This document shows positions 56,759 through 64,000 of a DNA stretch of 64,000 bases, piece after piece. Position numbers and translations under genes: made by a program. The first letter of the stretch is position 1, and each line of letters opens with the position of its first letter. Origin of the DNA: Bacteroidota bacterium (GTDB lineage: Bacteria; Bacteroidota; Ignavibacteria; SZUA-365); NCBI GenBank assembly GCA_003246455.1, contig QKAF01000110.1:1-64000 (forward strand), read 5' to 3'. The notes beneath the pieces were generated by a model that worked only from the letters and a program-made list of their open reading frames with translations, ran no database searches and was not told where the DNA came from.

Positions 56759-58594
56759 ATGGAACGCCTCACGTTCGCCAGCCGAAAACGCGCATACACC
56801 ATCGCCGCAGTGATCAGCATCCTTCTCGGGATTCTGGTCATCCGGCTCTACGAACTGCAGTTCGTGCAGTTCGAGTCATTCCGTTCGCAGGCCGAAACCA
56901 ATTCCATCCGGCAGATCGCCAAAGATCCGCTGCGCGGGCTGATTTTCGGGCGCGACGGCACCCTGCTCGTCGGAAATAATCCCAGCTACACGCTGACGGT
57001 GACGCCATTCGAATTCGAATGGGGCACGCTCCCCCTGCTCAAGCATCTTTTCGATATCGATACCAATGTGGTCCGTTACCGCGTCAGCCGTGCGGGCATA
57101 TCCTCCTTTCAGCCCGTGAAGATCGCGCGCGATCTCAGCTTCTCCCAGTTGTCCCTTCTCGAGGAAAACCGCACGCTGCTGCCCGGCGTGAACTACTCCA
57201 TCGAATCACGCCGCGTGTATCATCTCAAACCGCATCTTTCGCATCTGCTGGGTTACACCAAGGAAATCTCCCCGGGACTGCTCAAGACGCTCGGCGATTA
57301 CTATCAGCCCGGCGATATCGTGGGATTCAACGGAATCGAGGCGTATTACGAGGACGTGCTCCGAGGTACGAAGGGCTACGGGTATCATGCCGTCGACGCC
57401 CGCGGCAAGGTTATCGAAAGTTTCGATCACGGCCGCGCCGACATTCCCGCCGAGGAAGGCAGCGACCTCGTCCTGACTATCGACATGGATCTCCAGCAGT
57501 ACGGAGAGCGTCTGATGCGGGGCAAGCGCGGTGCGATCGTCGCCCTGGATCCCTCCAACGGCGAAGTGCTCGCTTTCGTCAGTTCCCCAGATTACGATCT
57601 GAGAGACTTCAGCGGGCGGATTCCCGTCGACGTCTGGAACGCCCTGCGAGATGATCCGGCGTCGCCGATGTTCAACCGCTGTTCCATGGCGGCGTATCCG
57701 CCGGGATCGACGTTTAAAATGCTGGTCGCCGTTGCGGCCCTGCAGGAAGGGATCATCAGCATCGACACGCGGATCAACTGTCCGGGGTCGTACATGCTCG
57801 CCGGCCAGGAATTCGGCTGTCACGGCGCACATGGCGATATCAACGTCGTGAGCGCGATCGAGCATTCCTGCAACGTGTTTTTCTATAAGCTCATCTTTAA
57901 GCTGGGGTTCGAGAATCTGCAGAAATACGGCAGACTGTTCCATATCGGTCTTCCTACCGGAATGGATATCAGCAATGAAAACTCCGGGCTTCTCCCGTCA
58001 AAGGAGTACTACGACAAGCGCTACGGGTCGCGCTGGAATATCGGCTATCTTGTCAACCTCGGTATCGGGCAGGGAGAGATCAACACTACCCCGCTTCAGA
58101 TGGCGGCATACACCTCCGCGCTGGCAAATGGCGGTATTTACTACCGCCCGCATGCAATTCGGAAAATCAAGGATCGTGTAACCGGCAAGGAAACACCGAT
58201 CGACGCGATGCCTGAACAGCTGCCGATCTCCCGTGACGCGCTCGCGATCATCCGGCAGGGCATGTACCGCGTCGTCAACGGCTCAGGCACGGGCTATGCC
58301 GCTCGGGTATCCGGGACGAAGGTCGCCGGAAAAACCGGAACGGCGCAGAATCCACCGAATCCCGATCACGCATGGTTCGTGGGCTTTGCCCCCTTCGAGG
58401 ATCCGCGCATCGCGGTTGCCGTCATCGTTGAGAACAGCGGCTTCGGCGGTACCGTCGCGGCACCGATTGCCGGGGCGATGATCCGGCGCTATCTGTTCGG
58501 CGCTCCCGTCCCGCAGGAATCAACGGACCAGCCCGCGCCTGCCGATCCCGCCATCCCGGTCATTCCGCCTCACGATGCGGCCGTGGAGGACTGA
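56759..58594 (+). CDS. mrdA: Penicillin-binding protein 2 (elongation transpeptidase)
   Basis: 611 aa. Crosslinks peptidoglycan during elongation. N-terminal membrane helix (about 13-32), pedestal domain (LRGLIFGRDGTLL), transpeptidase with AYPPGSTFKML (Ser317, Lys320), SCN in IEHSCNVFFYK, and KTGTAQ (525-528). A Pro-rich tail (about 580-611) ends the protein. Its last base touches the rodA ATG (TGATG). Confidence 0.97.
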   Translation: MERLTFASRKRAYTIAAVISILLGILVIRLYELQFVQFESFRSQAETNSIRQIAKDPLRGLIFGRDGTLLVGNNPSYTLTVTPFEFEWGTLPLLKHLFDIDTNVVRYRVSRAGISSFQPVKIARDLSFSQLSLLEENRTLLPGVNYSIESRRVYHLKPHLSHLLGYTKEISPGLLKTLGDYYQPGDIVGFNGIEAYYEDVLRGTKGYGYHAVDARGKVIESFDHGRADIPAEEGSDLVLTIDMDLQQYGERLMRGKRGAIVALDPSNGEVLAFVSSPDYDLRDFSGRIPVDVWNALRDDPASPMFNRCSMAAYPPGSTFKMLVAVAALQEGIISIDTRINCPGSYMLAGQEFGCHGAHGDINVVSAIEHSCNVFFYKLIFKLGFENLQKYGRLFHIGLPTGMDISNENSGLLPSKEYYDKRYGSRWNIGYLVNLGIGQGEINTTPLQMAAYTSALANGGIYYRPHAIRKIKDRVTGKETPIDAMPEQLPISRDALAIIRQGMYRVVNGSGTGYAARVSGTKVAGKTGTAQNPPNPDHAWFVGFAPFEDPRIAVAVIVENSGFGGTVAAPIAGAMIRRYLFGAPVPQESTDQPAPADPAIPVIPPHDAAVED

Positions 58595-59826
58595 TGTCAC
58601 GCAGTTTGAATGCATTCAGCTTCCGCAGACTCGATCTGCTGATTCTCCTGCCTGTGCTTGCGCTCGTGATCGCAGGGCTGCTGTCCATTTTCAGCGCGAC
58701 GCACAATGCAGACATCTTCGTCAAGTTCCAGAAACAGGTGTTCTGGTCGATGCTCGGCCTGCTGCTGATGGTGCTCGTCCTCCTCGCACCGCCCAGGTTC
58801 TACCATTACATCGCATATCTCTCGTATGCCGTTGCACTCGTTCTGCTGATCCTCGTCCTGATATTCGGGAAAACGATCGGGGGAAACGCCGGATGGTTCG
58901 GCATCGGCGGCTACGGCATCCAGCCGTCGGAATTCGCGAAGGTCACGACCATTCTCGCGCTCGCGCGCTTCCTCTCCGACAGCACCACGAGCATGCATTC
59001 CTTCCGTGATCTCGCGAAAGCGATCGCGATCGTCGGCGTCCCGTGGCTGCTCATTTTCCTGCAGCCGGATTTCGGTACGGGGCTTATTTTCTGGGGGATC
59101 TTCCTGGCAATGATTTTCTGGGCCGGAGCGGAGATGGTACTGCTCCTGACGCTGCTTTCCCCTGTTCTCGTTGCCGTTCTCTCCATCATCGGCATCTGGT
59201 ACTTCCTCGTCGCCGCGTTTATCGTCTCCGCGCTCTTCTACATCATGAAGCGAAATCTCGGCGTTGCCCTCATGTTTCTCGCCCTCAACCTCTCGATCGG
59301 GTTCGGCGTCCAGTACACCTATTCGCATCTTCCCGATTACCAGAAGAGCAGGATCGCGGTCTTTATCGATCCGACCGAAGCGCCGCTGAGCGCCGGATGG
59401 AACGTCATCCAGTCGAAAGTCGCCATCGGGTCGGGAGGCATGACCGGACGCGGCTATCTGCAGGGATCGCAGACACAGCTCCGCTTCGTTCCGGAACAAT
59501 GGACGGATTTCATATTCTGCGTTCCCGCGGAAGAATTCGGATTCCTGGGCGGAATGACCATCCTGCTCCTTTTCATGCTGCTCCTTTTCCGAGGGCTGCG
59601 GATCGCACGCTCCATCGAGTTTCGATTCTCCAGCCTCACCGTCATCGGGATCACGGCACTCCTGCTGCTTCACGTGTTCATCAATATCGGCATGACGCTC
59701 GGTCTCCTGCCCGTCATCGGCATCCCCCTGCCGTTTATGAGCTATGGCGGTTCGTTTTTTCTTACCGGCATGCTCGCGGTCGGAATCCTTCTGCACGCAT
59801 GGATGACGCGCGATGTATTCGAATAA
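58594..59826 (+). CDS. rodA: Rod shape-determining protein RodA (SEDS glycosyltransferase)
   Basis: 410 aa, about ten membrane helices. Polymerises peptidoglycan glycan strands as partner of PBP2. Seen: FSATHNADIFVKFQKQVFWSMLG, YGIQPSEFAKVTTILALARFLS, PDFGTGLIFWGIFLAMIF, and WTDFIFCVPAEEFGFLGG with GMTLGLLPVIGIPLPFMSYGGSFFLTGML, all SEDS signatures. Closes the rod cluster. No terminator is seen; the next promoter is 55 bases on. Confidence 0.97.
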   Translation: MSRSLNAFSFRRLDLLILLPVLALVIAGLLSIFSATHNADIFVKFQKQVFWSMLGLLLMVLVLLAPPRFYHYIAYLSYAVALVLLILVLIFGKTIGGNAGWFGIGGYGIQPSEFAKVTTILALARFLSDSTTSMHSFRDLAKAIAIVGVPWLLIFLQPDFGTGLIFWGIFLAMIFWAGAEMVLLLTLLSPVLVAVLSIIGIWYFLVAAFIVSALFYIMKRNLGVALMFLALNLSIGFGVQYTYSHLPDYQKSRIAVFIDPTEAPLSAGWNVIQSKVAIGSGGMTGRGYLQGSQTQLRFVPEQWTDFIFCVPAEEFGFLGGMTILLLFMLLLFRGLRIARSIEFRFSSLTVIGITALLLLHVFINIGMTLGLLPVIGIPLPFMSYGGSFFLTGMLAVGILLHAWMTRDVFE

Positions 59827-59880
59827 CGCGCATTCGGGAGGCCGGCGGCGGTGCGTCGGGGACACGGAAATATTACGGGC

Positions 59881-59911
59881 TTGTGTATCCTGTTTTCCTT
59901 TGCTAATTTTG
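59881..59911 (+). promoter_or_regulatory. Probable promoter of the hydroxyacyl-CoA dehydrogenase-ackA group
   Basis: TTGTGT (59881-59886), 17-base spacer, TAATTTTG (59904-59911), an exact TAnnTTTG. It lies in the 256 bases between rodA and the gene at 60083. The leader would be about 165 nt, long for this window. Confidence 0.7.
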
Positions 59912-59973
59912 ATATGATATACGGAACGGGGGATTTTCACGTCCACGTCAAATGCCCTCTCCCGCCTGAACCA

Positions 59974-59997
59974 GGGATGCCACCAGCGGCATATCCC
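59974..59997 (+). other. Hairpin in the 60083 gene's leader
   Basis: GGGATGCC (59974-59981) pairs with GGCATATCCC (59988-59997) over 8 bp with a two-base bulge and six-base loop. It is inside the long 5' leader. No U-tract follows, so it is not a terminator. Role unknown. Confidence 0.4.
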
Positions 59998-60082
59998 GCG
60001 CTAGATCGGATGAAAGAAAACCACTCATAGCACCTAGGACATCAGAATCATCGTTTCCACGGTGATCACTGGAGCAATCATC

Positions 60083-61027
60083 ATGCAAGACAAACCTATC
60101 TCTCTCAAGGAACTCGAAAACGAAATGCCCATGGCCCCGCAATCAGCGTCACGAATCGAATTCGTGGGTCTGGTTGGCGGCGGAGTCATGGGACGCGGAC
60201 TGGCGCAGACGCTCTCCGCTCATGGAATCAACGTCCTGCTCGTCGAAAAGAACGAAGAGCGCGCCCAGGCATGCCTTGACGGCATCGCGGAAAACATGGA
60301 CCGTGAAATCCAGCGCTGGGCAATGACCGAAGGGGAAAAGCGCGCCCTGCTGAGCCGCATCAAGGTCATCACGGATATCAATGACATCGCCGGCACCGAC
60401 TTCGTTATGGAGGTCGTAGACGAGCAGTTCGAACTCAAGCAGGAACTCCTCATCAAGCTCGACCGCCTCTGCCCGAAAGAAACCATCATCGCCTCGAACA
60501 CCTCCACGCTCAGTCTGACGAAGATCGCAAAACCGGTGCAGGCACCGGATCGGATCATCGGTCTGCACTTCGCAAATCCTGTCCCGAAAACGCCTCTCTG
60601 CGAAATCGTTCGCGCGTTCCATACGAGCGACGTCACCTTCCAGAGAACGCGCGAATTCATCCAGAGCATCGGCAAGACCACGGTGGAAGTCTACGAGTAC
60701 CCGGGATTCATCACCACGCGCGTGATTATCCCCATGCTCAACGAAGCGATGTACGTGCTGATGGAAGGAGTCGCGACCGCGGAAGATGTCGACACTGCCA
60801 TGCGCCTGGCGTACAACATGCCCATGGGACCGCTTGAACTTGCGGACTCCATGGGCCTTGAAGAACTGCTTGCCTGGATGGAATCGATGTTCCGGGAACT
60901 CGGTGATTCGAAATACCGTCCCTGTCCCCTGCTTCGCCGCAAAGTGCGCGAACAGAAATATGGAAGGAAGAGCGGAGAAGGGTTCTTCCGCTATGACGAA
61001 TCCGGTAAACGAATCACAGAGAACTAA
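60083..61027 (+). CDS. 3-hydroxyacyl-CoA dehydrogenase (3-hydroxybutyryl-CoA type)
   Basis: 314 aa from ATG 60083 (GGAG eight bases before; GTG 60062 would add seven). NAD(P)-dependent enzyme. Seen: FVGLVGGGVMGRGLAQTL, VLLVEKNEERA, TIIASNTSTLSLTKIA, the active-site IIGLHFANPVPKTPLCEIV, YPGFITTRVIIPMLNEAMYVL, MPMGPLELADSMGLEELL and KSGEGFFRY. The usual GLHFFNP is GLHFANP here. It sits before ackA without crotonase or thiolase genes, so the flux direction is unclear. Confidence 0.9.
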   Translation: MQDKPISLKELENEMPMAPQSASRIEFVGLVGGGVMGRGLAQTLSAHGINVLLVEKNEERAQACLDGIAENMDREIQRWAMTEGEKRALLSRIKVITDINDIAGTDFVMEVVDEQFELKQELLIKLDRLCPKETIIASNTSTLSLTKIAKPVQAPDRIIGLHFANPVPKTPLCEIVRAFHTSDVTFQRTREFIQSIGKTTVEVYEYPGFITTRVIIPMLNEAMYVLMEGVATAEDVDTAMRLAYNMPMGPLELADSMGLEELLAWMESMFRELGDSKYRPCPLLRRKVREQKYGRKSGEGFFRYDESGKRITEN

Positions 61028-61045
61028 GGACAGGAGCACATTATC

Positions 61046-62302
61046 ATGATGAATATTCTCGTCGTCAATTGCGGCAGTTCCTCCATCAAGTATCAATTCA
61101 TCGAGGCGGAAACCAATACCCGCCTCGCAAAAGGACTCGTCGAGCGCATCGGGATGAGCGGTGCCGTGCTGACCAACACGCGGCACGACGATGACACCAT
61201 CAAGCTCACCGGCGAGATCCTCGATCACGGCATGGCGATCGAATACGTCCTGGCCGTGCTTTTGAGCAAGAATCACGGTGTAATCAAGGACAAATCCGAG
61301 ATCCATGCCGTCGGGCATCGTGTTGTTCATGGCGCCGAGGATTTTGCCGGTTCCGTGCTCATCACCGATGCGGTGCTTCAGTCGCTTCGCGACAACATCG
61401 AACTCGCACCGCTGCACAACCCGCACAACATCCGCGGTATCGTTGCGTGCAGGCAGCATCTGCCGGAAGTGCCGCAGGTGGGCGTGTTCGACACGGCATT
61501 CCATCAGTCGATGGAACCCGGCGCATTCCTTTACGGCATACCCTACGTTTTCTACAAGAAATACAAGATCCGCCGCTACGGTTTCCACGGAACCTCGCAT
61601 TTCTTTGTGTCCAATCGCATGGCGGAAATGCTCGACAGACCGATCGATGATCTCCGCATCATCACCTGCCATCTCGGAAACGGCTGCAGCATGGCGGCAG
61701 TGAAAAACGGTCAGTCCATCGACACGACCATGGGCTTCACTCCGCTCGAAGGACTGCTCATGGGCACGCGCAGCGGCGATCTCGACCCGCAGCTCATCCT
61801 CTATATCATGGGGAAAGAGGGGCTTTCCCTCGCCGAAGCGACCACGCTGCTCAACAAGCACAGCGGTCTGATGGGCATTTCCGGCGTCAGCAGCGATATG
61901 CGGGAGATCGAGGAGGAATCGGATAAAGGACACGACCGCGCGAAAATCGCGCTCGATATGTTCTCTTATCGCGTCACGAAGTATATCGGCGCCTATGCCG
62001 CCGCGATGGGCGGCGTAGATGCCATCGTCTTCACCGGAGGCATCGGGGAAAACAGCACGAAAGTGCGTGAGGCCGTCTGTTCGCAGCTCGAATTTCTCGG
62101 TGTCGACTTCAGCGCCGATGCGAACAACAGCGGCCCGAAGGAACGCATCATCACCAGGGAAGGATCCCGCACCATCGTCGGTATCGTTCCCACGAACGAG
62201 GAACTTGTCATTGCGCTCGACACCATGGCCATCGTGAACGGGCAGGTCCCGCCGTCCATGCGCAATATGAAGAAGAACCAGGTCCTCGATCCGGTAGAAT
62301 AA
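61046..62302 (+). CDS. ackA: Acetate kinase
   Basis: 418 aa (ATG 61046, or 61049). Interconverts acetyl phosphate plus ADP with acetate plus ATP. Seen: ILVVNCGSSSIKYQFI, HRVVHGAEDFAGSVLI, LAPLHNPHNIRG, VFDTAFHQSM, YGFHGTSHFFVSNRMAE, TCHLGNGCSMAAVKNG, TMGFTPLEGLLMGTRSGDLDP and VFTGGIGENSTKVRE. AGGAGC precedes the start. pta is not in the window. 18 bases follow the dehydrogenase. Confidence 0.97.
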   Translation: MMNILVVNCGSSSIKYQFIEAETNTRLAKGLVERIGMSGAVLTNTRHDDDTIKLTGEILDHGMAIEYVLAVLLSKNHGVIKDKSEIHAVGHRVVHGAEDFAGSVLITDAVLQSLRDNIELAPLHNPHNIRGIVACRQHLPEVPQVGVFDTAFHQSMEPGAFLYGIPYVFYKKYKIRRYGFHGTSHFFVSNRMAEMLDRPIDDLRIITCHLGNGCSMAAVKNGQSIDTTMGFTPLEGLLMGTRSGDLDPQLILYIMGKEGLSLAEATTLLNKHSGLMGISGVSSDMREIEEESDKGHDRAKIALDMFSYRVTKYIGAYAAAMGGVDAIVFTGGIGENSTKVREAVCSQLEFLGVDFSADANNSGPKERIITREGSRTIVGIVPTNEELVIALDTMAIVNGQVPPSMRNMKKNQVLDPVE

Positions 62303-62314
62303 GGCCGCGAACGA

Positions 62315-63373
62315 ATGGGACGCACACTGTCAGCACCGGATCCGTATCTCTACCCGGCACTCCGTGTGCGTCCCATTCGGTCAATACTCGTGATCAAGCC
62401 TCGTGCAATCGGCGATGTCCTCCTCAGCACGGTGGTTCTTCCCAATCTCCGCACTGCTTTCCCCGATGCCGCCATTTCCTTCCTGACAGAGAAAGCCGCA
62501 GCCGACATCATCCGAGACAATCCGTTCGTCGACGAGCCGATCGTATTCGATGCATCGAACGACAGCTTCCTGAAACTGCTGCTGCGTCTTCGCCGGGCTC
62601 GATACGATCTCGTGTTCGATCTTTTCTGCAACCCGCGCTCGGCCCAGATGACCTGGGCCACCGGCGCAGCCATTCGCGTCGGATATCCTTTCCGGGGGCG
62701 TGCATGGGCATACAACGTTCATGTGCAGACACGCGCCGATCGCATTCACAATACCGAATTCAACCTCGATGCGCTCGCGCGACTGGAGATTCCGATAACG
62801 GAACGCCGTCTCTGCTTTCCGCTGCCGGCGGAACGCGTGAAGCAGTTCAAGAGCGTCACCGCGCCCTTCCGAACCCGAAAAGGTCCATTGATCGCCCTGA
62901 ACTCGAGCGGGACGTGGGAAAGCAAGCGATGGGGGCTCGAGCATTTTGCGCAGTTGGGCGATCTCCTCATCGAGCGTCTCGATGCGAACGTGCTTCTGCT
63001 CTGGGGTCCCGGTGAGGAAGCCGACGTTGCCCGGATCGAGAAAGCGATGACGCATCGTCCGGTGGCAGCGCCCCGCACTCGAATCGGTGAACTCGGCGCC
63101 CTGCTGGCCTGCTGTGATTTCACCATCAGCAATGATTCCGGTCCGATGCACATTTCCGCAGCAGTCGGCACCCCGACACTGGGGATTTTCGGACCGACAA
63201 ACCCGTACCTGCAGGGCCCGTTTCACCCGTCGAGCGCATGGGTACGGCTCGAAGGTCTTGACTGCCTCGGCTGCAATCTTACCGCTTGTGAAATAGGAAA
63301 TATCTGCATGCGCGACCTCGACGTGAACACCGTCTATAACGCTTTTCTCTCCCTGGCCGGAATAGCTCAATGA
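62315..63373 (+). CDS. Glycosyltransferase family 9 (heptosyltransferase-like)
   Basis: 352 aa. Transfers a sugar to lipopolysaccharide core in related enzymes. Seen: SILVIKPRAIGDVLLSTVVLPNLRTAFPD (donor-like start), YDLVFDLFCNPRSAQMTWATGA, LIALNSSGTWESKRWGLEHFAQL, and FTISNDSGPMHISAAVGTPTLGIFGPTNP, the family signature near residue 270. A C-terminal cysteine cluster (CLGCNLTACEIGNICM) is present. Overlaps the next gene by four bases. Confidence 0.9.
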   Translation: MGRTLSAPDPYLYPALRVRPIRSILVIKPRAIGDVLLSTVVLPNLRTAFPDAAISFLTEKAAADIIRDNPFVDEPIVFDASNDSFLKLLLRLRRARYDLVFDLFCNPRSAQMTWATGAAIRVGYPFRGRAWAYNVHVQTRADRIHNTEFNLDALARLEIPITERRLCFPLPAERVKQFKSVTAPFRTRKGPLIALNSSGTWESKRWGLEHFAQLGDLLIERLDANVLLLWGPGEEADVARIEKAMTHRPVAAPRTRIGELGALLACCDFTISNDSGPMHISAAVGTPTLGIFGPTNPYLQGPFHPSSAWVRLEGLDCLGCNLTACEIGNICMRDLDVNTVYNAFLSLAGIAQ

Positions 63374-63762
63374 GTTCCCACTACCCACACCCCAGCATGC
63401 GCTTCCTCCGCGGTGTCATCGTGTCCCTGACGTTGATCCTGCTCATCGGGAGTTTTTCTGCCTGCGATGACGCGGCAAGTCCGGAGGAACCGATAAGTAT
63501 CCGCATCACCCAGCCTGCAGACAGTCAGGTCGTCAGCGGAACGGTGCTGAGGATCCTTACGGAAACCTCATCCCAATGCGGCTGCAATTCGCACGTCGAG
63601 TTTTATGTCGACGGCGTCCACATGTATTCGCATTATCAACCGTTTTATTATTACGACTGGAATATCTCCGCCCTCACCGGCGAACATGTCGTCAGAGCGA
63701 CGCTGGTGGTCACCGACCACGGTGAGGCCAGCGATTCCGTACGGGTCTTCATAGAGCGATGA
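63370..63762 (+). CDS. Lipoprotein with an Ig-like domain
   Basis: 130 aa. Lipoprotein signal (VIVSLTLILLIGSFSAC, Cys32), then a single beta-sandwich resembling bacterial Ig-like modules: ISIRITQPADSQVVSGTVLRI, HVEFYVDGVHMYSHY, ALTGEHVVRATLVVTDHGEASDSVRVFI. Likely anchored in a membrane, facing the periplasm or the surface. Function unknown. No ribosome site of note; coupled to the glycosyltransferase by ATGA. Confidence 0.78.
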   Translation: MSSHYPHPSMRFLRGVIVSLTLILLIGSFSACDDAASPEEPISIRITQPADSQVVSGTVLRILTETSSQCGCNSHVEFYVDGVHMYSHYQPFYYYDWNISALTGEHVVRATLVVTDHGEASDSVRVFIER

Positions 63763-63789
63763 TATCGGACCCCTCCGGTGCCGCCCTTC

Positions 63790-64000
63790 CTATTCCCTGA
63801 TCGCAGCGGTTTTCCCCAACCCCTCGATCAGCGGAAGCACTTTCCCCTGATCCCCGAGAACAACGGTCGACATCTTCCCCGGCTGGAGCAATTCCGCCGC
63901 GACACGCTGCACGTCTGCCGCACGTACCGCGAGAATCTGTTCCCGCATGGAAAACTGTTTCTCCAACGGAATCTGATACACCGCTGCCTCTTTCAGGAGA
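63790..64000 (-). CDS. M16-family (insulinase-like) peptidase, C-terminal fragment
   Basis: The frame is open at the right window edge, so only about 70 residues are seen. The sequence YQIPLEKQFSMREQILAVRA, then ADVQRVAAELLQPGKMSTVVLGD, matches the end of M16 processing-protease domains. The zinc HxxEH motif would be in the missing part. It faces the Ig-like lipoprotein with 27 bases between the stops. Confidence 0.72.
   Translation of the reverse strand, partial: LLKEAAVYQIPLEKQFSMREQILAVRAADVQRVAAELLQPGKMSTVVLGDQGKVLPLIEGLGKTAAIRE

Noticed and set aside
60149-61933. 594-codon minus-strand frame opposite the dehydrogenase and ackA
   Set aside because: Shadow of two well-identified enzymes; no domain.

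Overview
The window is a compact, housekeeping-rich stretch of a bacterial chromosome of moderately high GC. Several signs point to the Bacteroidota/Chlorobiota (FCB) side of the tree. There is a PorV/PorQ-type outer-membrane protein and a DUF3109 cysteine-cluster protein. Seven upstream regions carry a TTG box, a 17-18 bp spacer and a TAnnTTTG-like box, the promoter style known from Bacteroidota. The rank below phylum cannot be settled from sequence alone. I see no phage, insertion sequence, CRISPR array or defence island, and no gap above 300 bases without a gene or RNA.

Layout: (1) 1-732, the end of a family 4 glycosyltransferase (+). (2) 756-32120, a long minus-strand block. Read in its own direction it runs DUF3109-rpoN-hslV-hslU-membrane protein-small unknown-MBL hydrolase-HAD-acpS-lipoprotein-nitronate monooxygenase, then porV-CPBP, pdxJ, tRNA-Val, thrS-infC-rpmI-rplT, a strong terminator, pheS-pheT, a coiled-coil protein, zapA, a putative 6S RNA, rny-coaE-argD-nadB, xseA-xseB-dxs, an exported phosphodiester-glycosidase-like protein and ribD-ribE. 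(3) 32332-51174, a plus-strand block: dprA with a MacA-like/FtsX-type permease/TolC trio, then rodZ-ligA-STAS, two sodium:solute symporters with a HAD phosphatase, a PgpH-like 7TM-HD phosphodiesterase, a Xer recombinase, tmk and an S41 protease. (4) 51263-52028, a short minus-strand pair (A-type Fe-S carrier and an unknown). (5) 52175-63762, purN-purH followed by the rod-shape cluster mreBCD-mrdA-rodA, then 3-hydroxyacyl-CoA dehydrogenase-ackA-heptosyltransferase-lipoprotein. (6) 63790-64000, the C-terminal end of an M16 peptidase (-).

The genes cover translation (thrS, infC, L35, L20, pheST, tRNA-Val), cofactor synthesis (riboflavin, NAD, CoA, PLP, DXP, ACP activation), proteolysis and sigma-54 control (hslUV, rpoN), cell shape and division (mreBCD, mrdA, rodA, rodZ, zapA) and purine synthesis. 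Close or overlapping stops and starts (TGATG, ATGA, GTGA) suggest extensive translational coupling.

Most noteworthy: a roughly 210-nt rod-like RNA candidate downstream of zapA that fits 6S RNA; infC apparently starting at ACG; a terminator just before pheS whose U-tract reads as three Phe codons in the pheS frame; the shared promoter architecture; an efflux-like trio with no adjacent ATPase; and a lipase-like lipoprotein whose nucleophile motif is displaced. No clearly new multi-gene system is visible.
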